Below the pieces are notes generated by a model. That model ran no database searches, was not told the DNA's origin, and saw only the letters and a program-made list of their open reading frames with translations. From contig JAQGHU010000074.1 in NCBI GenBank assembly GCA_028291515.1, positions 124,001 through 188,000 of the forward strand: 64,000 nt of DNA, written 5' to 3'. Every line of letters starts with the position of its first letter. The first letter of the stretch is position 1. Made by a program: the position numbers and the translations under genes. Origin of the DNA: Schlesneria sp. (GTDB taxonomy: Bacteria > Planctomycetota > Planctomycetia > Planctomycetales > Planctomycetaceae). Below, one piece after another: positions 30,019 through 41,438 of this stretch.

Positions 30019-30176
30019 GTCGGGACTTTCTGCTGCAAGGAGTCAGTCATCACTACAGGTGGGATAATAGTCAGCTCTCATCCAAATTCAACGGGCGTCG
30101 GATCCTGTCCGATGGTTTGATCCATCAGCAGATTCAACGTCGTCAATTGGATGTCCGCGGCCGAAAACAGTTTCGG

Positions 30177-31628
30177 TCACAGATCTTCAGTCTTCGGAAC
30201 GATATACGGAGCCCGGTATTCCCTGGTCAGATATTTGTTGGCATCAGCCGCGTGACTGCCACTGAACTCTTCCGTCCCCGCAAGCGTCAACTTCGGCCCT
30301 AACGTGATCTTGGTTGCGTCTGGCGAAACTTTATTCTCGAGCAAGTGCTGCTGGAATCGATCCAATGTCTCGAGTGCTTCCTTGTCGCTAGCCAGGCTGG
30401 TGGCGATCTCTTGCGCTGTCGATGGCGCGCCTAATCGATATGAGATATTGCCGACATGACACAGCGCACTGGAAAGGTGCCCATCGAGGATATCGGCATT
30501 CAAGTCTTCGTGATTGCGGCTGCGAACCCCCTTCACAAAGTTGGCGAAATGATGCGAATCGCCGCCACCGTTGAAGACTTTGTCGGTCTTCGTCCCGCTC
30601 TTGTCAAAGACCATACCGCCGTTGTAGCTGGGCATGACCAGATAGCCGTCGGTTCCGTAGAAAATGACGCCGACTTTGGCATCCATCAGGGCGTCGGTTT
30701 TCAAGCCGCGGACTTCAAACACCAGCCGCTTATCGCCTTTGAATTCGTGGATGCAAATTTGGGTATTCGCGGTCTCTCCTGCGTCTTCATATCCAAATCG
30801 TCCGCCATAACTCTGGACGGCTTCACCGAGGTTCATTTCGTTCAAGCCCCAGCGAGCGATATCCATCTGGTGAATCCCCTGATTCCCCAGATCGCCGTTG
30901 CCATACTCCCACTGCCAGTGCCAATCGTAGTGCAGCTTGGGGCGAGTCAGCGTATGCTTCTGGGCTGGCCCAGACCACAAGTCGTAGTCGACACTGGCCG
31001 GGACATCGTAATTACCGCGAGGGCCGATCGAGCCGCGTGGTTTGTAGCACAGCCCGCGCGCCAGCTTCACTTCACCGATGCCGCCGTCGTGCATGAATTT
31101 GATCGCTTCGCGCATCCCCGGGTTCGATCGGCTTTGCGTACCGGTCTGCACAATCTTCTTGTACTTGCGAGCCGCTTCGACGACCCGACGACCTTCCGTC
31201 ACGTTGTGACTGACCGGCTTTTCGACGTAAACATCTTTGCCGGCTTGAATCGCCCAGATCGCGGATAATGCGTGCCAGTGGTTCGGTGTCGCGATACTGG
31301 CGATGTGAATGGACTTGTCGTCAAAGCACTTTCGCATGTCCAGATACACAGCGGGACGCTTGCCGAATCGCTTTTCAATGTCGTCCGCTTTCCTGTTGCC
31401 GATCACTTCGTCGGCATCGACAATCGCAGCGATCTCACAATCTTTGCGAGCCCCGAACTCGGCGATATGCGAACCACCGCGTCCGTTGACCCCGACAACC
31501 GCGACTCGCAGCTTCTCGCCTGGTGCGTCGTCGGCAGCGAAACTGACCTGAGACCGGCCTGCCAACGCGGCGGCCGCAGTGGCCAACATCGAGTTTTCCA
31601 GGAACTGACGGCGAGACAGATGAGACAT
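30177..31628 (-). CDS. Tat-exported Gfo/Idh/MocA oxidoreductase
   Basis: A 483-residue protein with a Tat signal (SHLSRRQFLENSMLATAAAALAG), then a Rossmann domain (RVAVVGVNGRGGSHIAEF) that binds NAD(P), the EKP motif (DVYVEKPVSHN, Lys needed for catalysis), and the C-terminal Gfo/Idh/MocA domain (HYDWHWQWEYGNGDLGNQGIHQMDIARW). Planctomycetes encode many such secreted oxidoreductases, thought to act on sugars or inositols. ATG 31628 has AAGGA upstream and places the twin Arg correctly; the frame opens at 31664. Monocistronic by spacing. Confidence 0.9.
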   Translation of the reverse strand: MSHLSRRQFLENSMLATAAAALAGRSQVSFAADDAPGEKLRVAVVGVNGRGGSHIAEFGARKDCEIAAIVDADEVIGNRKADDIEKRFGKRPAVYLDMRKCFDDKSIHIASIATPNHWHALSAIWAIQAGKDVYVEKPVSHNVTEGRRVVEAARKYKKIVQTGTQSRSNPGMREAIKFMHDGGIGEVKLARGLCYKPRGSIGPRGNYDVPASVDYDLWSGPAQKHTLTRPKLHYDWHWQWEYGNGDLGNQGIHQMDIARWGLNEMNLGEAVQSYGGRFGYEDAGETANTQICIHEFKGDKRLVFEVRGLKTDALMDAKVGVIFYGTDGYLVMPSYNGGMVFDKSGTKTDKVFNGGGDSHHFANFVKGVRSRNHEDLNADILDGHLSSALCHVGNISYRLGAPSTAQEIATSLASDKEALETLDRFQQHLLENKVSPDATKITLGPKLTLAGTEEFSGSHAADANKYLTREYRAPYIVPKTEDL

Positions 31629-31779
31629 CGGTGCAATCCTTGGTGAGAAGCTGGTGGGCATCAAGCGGAGGGCGGGTGAACCGTGACGCTAGTGTAGGCT
31701 CGTTCGATGCCAGGTCGCAAGCATCGGACATGGGCGATATGGTGGCCAGTCAGAGCGATGACTTCACATTTCCATATTT

Positions 31780-32949
31780 TCAGGCGGCACTGAGTTCCTG
31801 AAAGAGATTGTGAACAAACGCGGCGTTGTCGCATTGCAGGTAATGCATGGCTCCGCCCATTCGCGAATAACTTTTGCAGAAGCGAAGATAATACGCGGCG
31901 TTCGTCTTGGGAGGTTCTCCCTGCGTCCAGTCCCAGCCGCCACCGTCCTGTAAGTCGACGACGTAGATCGAGTGATCATGAACCACCGGACGACCGCTTT
32001 GCAGTCGCAAATTGTTCACGCAACTGGCTGACTTCTCGAACACCTGCGGTCCCATGATCGCCGAACCGACCGACAACACGACGCCACCATCGAGTTGATC
32101 GACCGCACCACCGAACAGTTTGAAATCCCATTCCGCCGCTCGACCGATCGCTCCACCACAAAAGACCGGGTGATTGGAAATGATGTCGTAACCGATCCCT
32201 GGATGGACAGTAACAGGAATGTTGTGCCGATACGCCTGAGCAATGATCGAAGCCTGTTTCCAGCGATGATCGATGGAAATACGACCTGCAGGCCACTGTT
32301 GCTGGATCATCGTTCGCAGCAGATCGGCCCGGGCCGCCGTCAACGGATGTGCGGGCTCTGCCGCGATTGCGTCTTTCAACTGCTGCTGCGTCGGCAAAGT
32401 CACTCCGTCGTCATGAATCATTCGCCCCAGCGAGCACCCATAGCCAAGTCCATCGAGAGCTCCGGCCATGATTGCGAGATGAATGTTCGTCGCGGTTTCA
32501 TCCCAAGTTCCAAAAGTGCCGTTGCTGACATTCATCTCGACGCTTTCGGTCGACGCGCCAAACCAGGCGTATTCCCAATCGTGAATGGTTCCGGCACCGT
32601 TCGTAGCCAGATGCGTGAGCCAGTCATTTGCCATCATCTGTTCGAGAATCCGCGCCGCTCCATTTCGCAGCAGATGGGCACCGTAGATCAACATGACCGA
32701 GGCACCGCGTTCACGTGCCGCACGAATCTTCGACGCGCATTCTTTGATGCGAGCCGTATTCTGTTCAGAGCAAGGCTTCGCAACGGTCGTCGGATCGATC
32801 AAGATCTGATCGACCGTCGTCAGGCTGTGTCGCTCGGCGAGCGGCAGAACTTTCAGTTTGCTGAGATCCAGAGGCGCGGCCGTCTTCGTCGATTTCACAG
32901 AGTCGCTCGCTAATTTGTGACCGTGAGGGTCAGCGATCTGAGGCCTCAC
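31780..32949 (-). CDS. Deoxyhypusine-synthase-like conserved protein
   Basis: A 389-residue cytosolic protein. The segment VMLIYGAHLLRNGAARILEQMM...LATNGAGTIHDWEYAWFGASTESV...GTFGTWDETATNI...GYGCSLGRMI resembles bacterial proteins often named deoxyhypusine synthase-like, with an NAD-type Rossmann fold. No eIF5A substrate is expected in bacteria, so the reaction must differ; a homospermidine-synthase-like or other aminobutyl transfer is one possibility. The catalytic Lys of true deoxyhypusine synthase could not be placed. Single gene on the minus strand, divergent from the DUF58 gene. The family call is made from memory of motifs only. Confidence 0.5.
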   Translation of the reverse strand: MRPQIADPHGHKLASDSVKSTKTAAPLDLSKLKVLPLAERHSLTTVDQILIDPTTVAKPCSEQNTARIKECASKIRAARERGASVMLIYGAHLLRNGAARILEQMMANDWLTHLATNGAGTIHDWEYAWFGASTESVEMNVSNGTFGTWDETATNIHLAIMAGALDGLGYGCSLGRMIHDDGVTLPTQQQLKDAIAAEPAHPLTAARADLLRTMIQQQWPAGRISIDHRWKQASIIAQAYRHNIPVTVHPGIGYDIISNHPVFCGGAIGRAAEWDFKLFGGAVDQLDGGVVLSVGSAIMGPQVFEKSASCVNNLRLQSGRPVVHDHSIYVVDLQDGGGWDWTQGEPPKTNAAYYLRFCKSYSRMGGAMHYLQCDNAAFVHNLFQELSAA

Positions 32950-33001
32950 AGCGGTTTTGGATTCAAAGGGTTGGTTTCAGTGGATCGCGGCAGTCTAATG
33001 A

Positions 33002-33949
33002 ATGTCGCTGCAATCAACACGTGTTCGACCGCACGTTAGAAGCAAATTCGCAATGCCCGGTGCCGAACAATTCCTGAAGCCATCTGTCATCCGCCATGTC
33101 GCGCGGCTGGATCTGCGTGCGCGATTTATTGTGGAAGGATTCCTGACAGGTCTGCATGCGAGTCCCTTCCAAGGGTTCAGCGTCGAATTCAGTGAACATC
33201 GCCGCTATTCGCAGGGGGATGATCCCAAGGATATCGACTGGCTGGTGTTTGCGAAGACCGACCGCTTCTACATCAAGAAATATCAGGCCGAGACGAACAT
33301 CTCGGGCTACATCTTAATGGATCTGTCGGAAAGTATGGGCTACACCCATCGCCAGGAACTGACGAAATTCGACTACTGCACTTGTCTGGCCGCGGCGCTT
33401 TCGTACCTGATGATTCATCAGCAAGATCCAGTCGGCTTGATGACCTTCGACACTCAGTTGCGAGTTTGCCTCCCTGCACGCAGCAAACGCAGTCAGCTCG
33501 GAAACATGTTGGCGTTGCTGTCCAAGGCGGCTCCCAGCGGGATGACCGACATTGCCGGGAACTTGCGGCGAATCGCAGCCATGATCCGCCAGCGTAGCTT
33601 GATGATGATCTTTTCGGATCTGCTCTGTGATCCGCAACCGGTCCTCGACAGTCTGCACATGCTGAGACATGCGGGACATGATGTGATTCTGTTTCATGTG
33701 TTGGACGAAGCGGAAGTTCATTTTCCTTTCGATGGATTGGCCGATTTCGAAGATCCCGAAACGGGCGAGCGTTTGGTGATCGATGCCGCAGGGATTCGAG
33801 GCGACTATCTGGGGGCAATTGAGGAACTTCGCCAGCAATACCGCCGCGAGTGCTTGAACATGGGGGCCGACTACGTCGCTCTCGACACCAGCATGCCGTT
33901 CGATCGCGCTCTGGTGGAGTATCTTTCGCAGCGAAAAGCCCGCTTCTGA
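33002..33949 (+). CDS. DUF58 (vWA-like) protein
   Basis: A protein of up to 315 residues (298 if ATG 33053 is the start). It carries the DUF58 signature FVEGF...SPFQGFSVEFSEHRRYSQGDDPKDIDWLVFAKTDRFYIKKYQAETN, then a vWA-like fold with a MIDAS-type DLSESM and a second metal-ligand site near SGMTDIAGNL. DUF58 proteins usually pair with MoxR ATPases; no moxR gene is next to this one. The following gene is an ABC exporter (75 bp away, same strand), so a shared transcript is likely. Role unknown, perhaps in assembly or activation of cell-envelope complexes. Confidence 0.85.
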   Translation: MSLQSTRVRPHVRSKFAMPGAEQFLKPSVIRHVARLDLRARFIVEGFLTGLHASPFQGFSVEFSEHRRYSQGDDPKDIDWLVFAKTDRFYIKKYQAETNISGYILMDLSESMGYTHRQELTKFDYCTCLAAALSYLMIHQQDPVGLMTFDTQLRVCLPARSKRSQLGNMLALLSKAAPSGMTDIAGNLRRIAAMIRQRSLMMIFSDLLCDPQPVLDSLHMLRHAGHDVILFHVLDEAEVHFPFDGLADFEDPETGERLVIDAAGIRGDYLGAIEELRQQYRRECLNMGADYVALDTSMPFDRALVEYLSQRKARF

Positions 33950-34023
33950 GCGGCCGCGGAACTCATCTGGACCGGTTCTCGGATTCTGTGTCTAATCCCA
34001 CCCCATTTGGAAGGATCGGCGGT

Positions 34024-36057
34024 GTGGATAGTTTAGCTCGACTCATCCCATTCGTCTGGCCGCAGCGGCGACGTATGGTGATCTCTATTTCGTTGGGATG
34101 CGTGATCGCACTCCTCTGGGCCGGCGCGCTTCTGCTCGTCTTTCCAGTCGTCAAAATCATGCTCGAAAATCAGAACATTGACGATTATGTAGCCACCAAA
34201 ATCCAGGCGGCCCAACTAGAAGCTCGGGTACAGAGCGATCGCCTGGGAATCTTCGATGCGGAACTCGTCACAGTTCGCGCGACGGCCGACGCGGAGCAAA
34301 TTGCCCGCACCGAAGCATCACGAGCGCAGTGCGTTAGCAAATTGAATGACGCTCTGCGGAGCGAGTGGCGCTATTCATGGCTGCAAACGCAGTTGCTGCC
34401 CTATTTGTTCACAGATCGTTTCACAATGCTGGCGGCGGTAATGGTACTGTTGCTTGCGCTGACCGGTGTGAAATGCGGACTCTCTTATTTTCAAGAGACC
34501 TTAGTCAGCGCATCTGTCGAACGCACGATGCAATTGGTTCGCGAGCGGTTGTTTCGTGCGACTCTCAAATTAGACCATCAGACATTGGCGTTGGAGACAA
34601 CCCCGACATTGATGTCGAGGTTTACCTTCGATTTACAGCAATTGGCCACGGGCCTGACGCTGCTCGGCAGCAAGGCCGTCGTCGAGCCCTTGAAAGTCAT
34701 CGCTTGTGTCACCGGTGCATTCTGCGTCAACTGGCGGCTGACGGCCTTGTCCTTCGCCTGCGTTCCCTTGGCCGCGCTCTTGTTCGGACAATTGGGACGC
34801 CGACTCAAGCGTGCCAGCGTTCGCCAAATGGAAAGCATGTCGCGCGTCTATCGAACGCTCATTGAGCCGCTGCAGTCCTTCACCTCGGTCCTCGCGTTCC
34901 GAAACGAACGTCTGCATCGTCGGCGTCTAGCGCGAGAGAGCAAGGATTACTACGATAAGGCGATGAAGATCGTCCGGATCGACGCTCTCTCCAGCCCTTC
35001 CGTCGAATTCCTGGCCATGGTGGGTGTATTCATCGGATCTCTGCCCGGGGCCTACCTCGTCCTGCGAGGCCAAACGTCGATCTGGGGCGTACGCCTCGCG
35101 GCGTATCAGATGGAAGGCGCAGAATTGGCGCTGTTGTACACAATGTTGGCCGGGGTCCTCGATCCTGCACGGCGAATCGCCAGCATCTTTTCCAAGCTGA
35201 AAAAATCGGCGACAGCATGTGAACGAGTGTTTGGTTGGATGGATCGAACGTCGCTCCTGCATGTCGCTCACGAAGTGGTCGAGTTGCCACGTCACCAGCA
35301 GAGCATCGAATTTGATCGAGTCACCTTCCGATACGCGACAGCGGCCCCTGACGAAAACCGCCCTGCTGCCCTGAACGATGTTTCACTGACAATCCCATTC
35401 GGGTCCACCGTGGCGATTGTCGGCGGGAATGGGTGTGGGAAATCGACCTTGGCGGGGCTGCTTCCCCGTCTGTTCGATCCGCAGCACGGAACAGTCCGGA
35501 TCGACGGCATTGATATTTCGCGAGCTGATCCGCGGCAGTTACGCGGGCAGATTGGAATGGTGACGCAGGACACCTTGCTGTTCGACTGCTCGATTGAAGA
35601 CAACATTCGCTATGGAATGCCCTCAGCAACGGCAGCCGAAGTACAAGACGCTGCCCGACGTGCTCACGTTCTCAGTTTTGTTCAGCAGATGCCGGACGGG
35701 CTGAAAACGGGGGTCGGCGATCGCGGTCACCGACTGTCGGGTGGGCAGCGGCAGCGAGTTGCTTTAGCTCGGGCCATCCTTCGGAATCCCGCAATATTAA
35801 TTTTGGATGAAGCCACGGCTGCAGTCGATGTGCAAAGCGAACAACTGATACATGGTTCGCTGGAGGATCTCGCCTGCGGACGCACAACGTTGATCGTGAC
35901 GCACGCAATGACTCCGGTGCTTCTCGAGCAGATCTCGCACGTTCTGGTCATGGAAAACGGCCGCGTCGTGGCTTTTGGATCACATGAAATCGTTCTCAAG
36001 ACCTGTCCGCTTTACCAGCGGATGTTCGACGCACAGGTCCGGCGTCGAGTGGCGTAA
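34024..36057 (+). CDS. ABC exporter, fused TM and ATPase domains
   Basis: A 677-residue half-transporter. The membrane domain has six TM segments (the first near VISISLGCVIALLWAGALLLVF) with an unusually long external segment after TM1 containing a coiled coil (about 50-120). The ATPase domain has Walker A GGNGCGKST (467-475), the signature LSGGQRQR (from 571) and Walker B ILILDEATAAVD. It works as a dimer, similar to MsbA-type lipid or drug exporters. GTG 34024 is chosen because GGAAGGA lies 8 nt upstream and TM1 follows; the frame opens at 33850 inside the DUF58 gene. Confidence 0.9.
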   Translation: MDSLARLIPFVWPQRRRMVISISLGCVIALLWAGALLLVFPVVKIMLENQNIDDYVATKIQAAQLEARVQSDRLGIFDAELVTVRATADAEQIARTEASRAQCVSKLNDALRSEWRYSWLQTQLLPYLFTDRFTMLAAVMVLLLALTGVKCGLSYFQETLVSASVERTMQLVRERLFRATLKLDHQTLALETTPTLMSRFTFDLQQLATGLTLLGSKAVVEPLKVIACVTGAFCVNWRLTALSFACVPLAALLFGQLGRRLKRASVRQMESMSRVYRTLIEPLQSFTSVLAFRNERLHRRRLARESKDYYDKAMKIVRIDALSSPSVEFLAMVGVFIGSLPGAYLVLRGQTSIWGVRLAAYQMEGAELALLYTMLAGVLDPARRIASIFSKLKKSATACERVFGWMDRTSLLHVAHEVVELPRHQQSIEFDRVTFRYATAAPDENRPAALNDVSLTIPFGSTVAIVGGNGCGKSTLAGLLPRLFDPQHGTVRIDGIDISRADPRQLRGQIGMVTQDTLLFDCSIEDNIRYGMPSATAAEVQDAARRAHVLSFVQQMPDGLKTGVGDRGHRLSGGQRQRVALARAILRNPAILILDEATAAVDVQSEQLIHGSLEDLACGRTTLIVTHAMTPVLLEQISHVLVMENGRVVAFGSHEIVLKTCPLYQRMFDAQVRRRVA

Positions 36058-36147
36058 AAGAATTGCGACTTTCAGTTTGCAATTTTCGACCTCGTCGACT
36101 TGAATGCGATCAGGAATCCGCAGTGTCGCATCTGGAGATTGGTCACC

Positions 36148-36624
36148 ATGGCGCATGAAACCATCGGGCGCCCGATGGAAATCCTGCTCGTTGAGGACAG
36201 CCTGACGTTCGCCCGCCTGGCTATCAATGCTCTGCGGAAAGGACAGGTCCAGCACCGACTCACCTGGCTCACGGACGGGGCCGAAGCGTGGAAGTTCTTG
36301 CAGCGCGGAGGAACGTACGCCAACGCCCCTCGCCCAGACTTGCTGCTTCTCGACTTGAAGTTGCCCGGCATCGAAGGCATGGAACTGCTCGCTCTAATTC
36401 GAGCCGAAAACGACCTGCAGCATTTACCAGTCGTCGTCATGACCGGCGACGAAGAGGCAACCTGCGAACTTCCTGTCGAAGCGTTCCTCACTAAACCGCT
36501 CGATTTCGACAAGTTCATCGGCATCGTCCAACAGCTTTCCCATCTGTGGCGAGCAGACATGATCGTGCCGATGCGGGTCCCCGCGGTTTCCGATGACGAT
36601 TCACTGGATTTCGGCGAGCACTGA
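36148..36624 (+). CDS. Single-domain response regulator
   Basis: A 158-residue protein made of one receiver domain (residues 10-130): acidic pair VEDS, phospho-accepting Asp in DLLLLDLKLPG, Thr/Lys switch residues in VVMTGDEE and FLTKPLDF. It has the long loop found in Rcp1-type regulators that talk to phytochrome-like kinases (LTDGAEAWKFLQRGG). There is no output domain. ATG 36148 has GGAG upstream. It lies about 90 bp after the ABC gene. Its kinase is not in view. Confidence 0.9.
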   Translation: MAHETIGRPMEILLVEDSLTFARLAINALRKGQVQHRLTWLTDGAEAWKFLQRGGTYANAPRPDLLLLDLKLPGIEGMELLALIRAENDLQHLPVVVMTGDEEATCELPVEAFLTKPLDFDKFIGIVQQLSHLWRADMIVPMRVPAVSDDDSLDFGEH

Positions 36625-36688
36625 CATCGGGTGGCACCGCCTTCTGATCCGCTTCCGCAATCGAACTGCCAATGTGAAAGTTGAACTG

Positions 36689-37729
36689 ATGACCGCTTTG
36701 TCTGGCCCCGCCAACGACCCGACGTCTATCTTCGAACACTTTCGAGGGAGTTACGGGACGGAACTACTGACGGTTGCGATTGCCCACTTGAACCTGTTCC
36801 GACTTCTCAACGAGAAGGCACGGAGCGAAGAACAGTTGAGTTCAGAACTGAAGCTGGCTCCGCGGTCCTTCGTGGTGTTGACGACGGCCCTGCGCGCGAT
36901 GAAGCTGTTGGAAGTCGACGGCCAGAACCAATACTGCCTGACTGAAATGGCGCGCGAACATCTTGTTCCGGGCGGCGCATTTTATGTCGGTGACTACGTC
37001 GGCTTAGCCGCCGAGAGTCCGGGCGTTGTGGCGATGGCTGATCGTCTGCAAACCAATCATCTGGCGAACGCGACTAAATCTGACGCGGGGGCCGCGTTCA
37101 TTTATCGTGAAGGGATTGACTCGGCAATGGAAGCCGAGCAGTCAGCCAGACGATTGACGCTCGCCTTGGCCGGCCGAGCCAAAAATGTGGCACCCGTTTT
37201 GGCCGAACGAGTTTCCTTTGGCGAGGAGACATTGTTGGATGTCGGTGGTGGCACGGGAATCTATGCAATCGCATGTTTGAGGCAGCATCCGAAACTCAAA
37301 GCGATCGTGTTTGACCGCCCGGAAGTGCTGAAAGTTGCCCGCGAGTTTGCTGTTCAGTTCGACGTCGCCGATCGCTTGGAATGCCGTCCTGGTGACATGT
37401 TCCGCGACCCACTGCCAACAGCCGATACGATTCTACTGTCGAACATTCTCCACGATTGGGACGGACCTGAATGTCAGCAGCTCGTCACAAAGTGTGCGGC
37501 GGCGTTACCCGCAAGCGGAAGACTGCTGATCCACGATGTCTTCTTAAATGATGCGCTGGACGGTCCGCTGCCGGTGGCCCTGTACTCAGCCGCTTTGTTC
37601 TCATTGACAGAAGGCCGCGCGTACAGCGGAGCGGAATATCGACAGTGGCTGACCAGCGCTGGATTGACCCCGTCCGAGATCGTGCCAACGCTGATCCATT
37701 GCGGCGTCTTAACGGGAACCAAGCATTAG
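36689..37729 (+). CDS. SAM-dependent methyltransferase (O-methyltransferase-like)
   Basis: A 346-residue protein with an N-terminal winged-helix dimerisation domain (about 15-95: FEHFRGSYGTELLTVAIAHLNLF) and a methyltransferase domain with motif I LLDVGGGTGIYAIA, an acidic FDRPEVL and NILHDWDGPECQ, the catalytic His region of plant- and actinomycete-type small-molecule O-methyltransferases. The product is unknown and no other biosynthetic genes surround it. ATG 36689 is the likely start; the frame opens 96 bp earlier, inside the response regulator gene. Confidence 0.85.
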   Translation: MTALSGPANDPTSIFEHFRGSYGTELLTVAIAHLNLFRLLNEKARSEEQLSSELKLAPRSFVVLTTALRAMKLLEVDGQNQYCLTEMAREHLVPGGAFYVGDYVGLAAESPGVVAMADRLQTNHLANATKSDAGAAFIYREGIDSAMEAEQSARRLTLALAGRAKNVAPVLAERVSFGEETLLDVGGGTGIYAIACLRQHPKLKAIVFDRPEVLKVAREFAVQFDVADRLECRPGDMFRDPLPTADTILLSNILHDWDGPECQQLVTKCAAALPASGRLLIHDVFLNDALDGPLPVALYSAALFSLTEGRAYSGAEYRQWLTSAGLTPSEIVPTLIHCGVLTGTKH

Positions 37730-37749
37730 GCCATCGACTCAATCGGCCT

Positions 37750-39114
37750 TCAGACACTCGTGCCATTGAACAACGACTCGATCACATTCCCCTTGTTCAA
37801 CAGAACCGGGCGGCCCAAGCGATCAGACACGATCACTTCGGGCGGGATTCCCAAAACGTGATAGACGGTCGCCGCGACATCGTTCGGCGAGAAGGCTCGC
37901 GTGGCCGGATAGGCTCCTGTCACGTCAGAGCGCCCAATCACCTGACCCGGTTGAACTCCGGCCCCGGCAAATAAACCGAAGAAGCACGGACCCCAGTGAT
38001 CGCGGCCTCGCTCTTTGTTGATCTTCGGTGTTCGACCAAACTCACCGAGCATCATGACCATCGTGTTTTCGAGCAACCCGCGCGAATCGAAGTCATCAAG
38101 CAGTGCGGACACCCCTTGATCGAGTGGTGGCAGTAAGCGCTTCTTCAATGTGTTGAAGATGTCCCCATGGTTATCCCAATTCTGGACCCGACCAATATTG
38201 ACCTGCACGATTGGTACACCAGCCTCAATCAACCGCCGAGCCGTCAACAACGACTGGCCGTCCGTCGTGCGACCATATCGGTCTCGCACGCCGTCTGGTT
38301 CACGATGCAACTCGAATGCTTGAGAGAGTCTGCTGGAGGTCAGCATGTTGAACGCCAACTGCTGATCCTTCTGCAACCGCCGCGACTGGGCGACTTCCTC
38401 GAATTGCGACTGCTTGCGATTCACTTCTTCCAGCAGGGCCTGTCGCCGTCCCATGTGCACAACATCCATGCCAGATGCCAACGTCAAGGCGTCGACGCGA
38501 AAGTCAGGCTTGTTCGGATCGCCGGTGATCTGCCAGGGATCATAGTTGGGTCCCAGGAAACCCGCGTGCTGCCCTGGCCAGGTTAAGGGCCCTTCGCGCA
38601 GGAATGTCGGCAAATTAACGCCGCTTGGCAGCCCGTCATCTCGTTTTCGCAGATAGGCCAACGCGCTGGAGTAGCACGGCCAGTCATCACGCGACGCAAC
38701 TTTATCGAAGAACCCGCCAGGCTGCTTTTCGCCAGTCAGCACATGATGAGTGGACATCAAGTGGTTGTTATCTTCGTGTGACAACGTCCGAATCACGGCG
38801 TATTTGTGCGCTCGGGCGGCAAGTTGCGGCAGATGCTCGCAGATCGAATAGCCCGGGATGGATGTCGCGATCGGCTGGAACTCGCCCCGAATCTCTGCCG
38901 GCGCATCCAGCTTCATGTCGAAGGTATCGTGGTGGCTGGCGGCACCCGTTAAGAACACGACGACCAGCGACTTGGGCGAACGACTTGATGCTACAGGCGC
39001 GGCCTGAACACGTCGTCCAAGAACGGCGGGTAAACCCAAGCCAAGCAAACCAGAAAATCCAGCCTGCAGGACTTCGCGGCGACCTAATCCCGCTCGATGT
39101 TGATGAGGCAGCAC
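37750..39114 (-). CDS. DUF1501 protein with Tat-like signal
   Basis: A 454-residue protein. The N-terminus GLGRREVLQAGFSGLLGLGLPAVLG is a twin-Arg signal. A sulfatase/alkaline-phosphatase-like fold follows: VVVFLTGAASHHDTFDMK near the start, NIGRVQNWDNHGDIFNTLKKRLLPPLDQG, and MMLGEFGRTPKINKERGRDHWGPCFFGLFAGAGVQPGQVIG near the end. DUF1501 proteins are numerous in planctomycetes and often sit beside DUF1549/DUF1553 cytochrome-like genes, absent here. It converges with the methyltransferase gene. Enzymatic activity not established. Confidence 0.93.
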   Translation of the reverse strand: MLPHQHRAGLGRREVLQAGFSGLLGLGLPAVLGRRVQAAPVASSRSPKSLVVVFLTGAASHHDTFDMKLDAPAEIRGEFQPIATSIPGYSICEHLPQLAARAHKYAVIRTLSHEDNNHLMSTHHVLTGEKQPGGFFDKVASRDDWPCYSSALAYLRKRDDGLPSGVNLPTFLREGPLTWPGQHAGFLGPNYDPWQITGDPNKPDFRVDALTLASGMDVVHMGRRQALLEEVNRKQSQFEEVAQSRRLQKDQQLAFNMLTSSRLSQAFELHREPDGVRDRYGRTTDGQSLLTARRLIEAGVPIVQVNIGRVQNWDNHGDIFNTLKKRLLPPLDQGVSALLDDFDSRGLLENTMVMMLGEFGRTPKINKERGRDHWGPCFFGLFAGAGVQPGQVIGRSDVTGAYPATRAFSPNDVAATVYHVLGIPPEVIVSDRLGRPVLLNKGNVIESLFNGTSV

Positions 39115-39307
39115 TGGCTATTCCCCTCCATGCCTAACTGATGTCCCAACAATTGGTTGCAGAACCGGGGCAACCAATCTTGAGACGAACAAGTCTAGCA
39201 TACATCAACAGCGACCGAAATGACACGAAAACTTGAACCTGCTTCGTGCTGACTGCGCCGATCCGCAGACTTGGAGCTGCGAATCGGGCGTGGGCCCGCT
39301 TGAAAGA

Positions 39308-41182
<1,875 letters not shown>

Positions 41183-41438
41183 CCCTGCTACCTGACCTGT
41201 TCCAAGACAGTCTGAATGTCCAGTGAGAACGTCTAAACGACCTGGGACACAACGATGACGATTGTGCCGGAAAAAACAATCGGATGGTATCAGTTGGCGC
41301 GCGGCCTCACAATGGTGCCAATTCCTTGCTCGTCGGCAAGTTCCACTGCAGTTCGCCACCGGAATCTGGTGTAGAGTTAGGCAACCTTCTCTGCATTTCG
41401 GTTGGCATCATTTTTTATGTTGGACAAGTCGATTTAAC

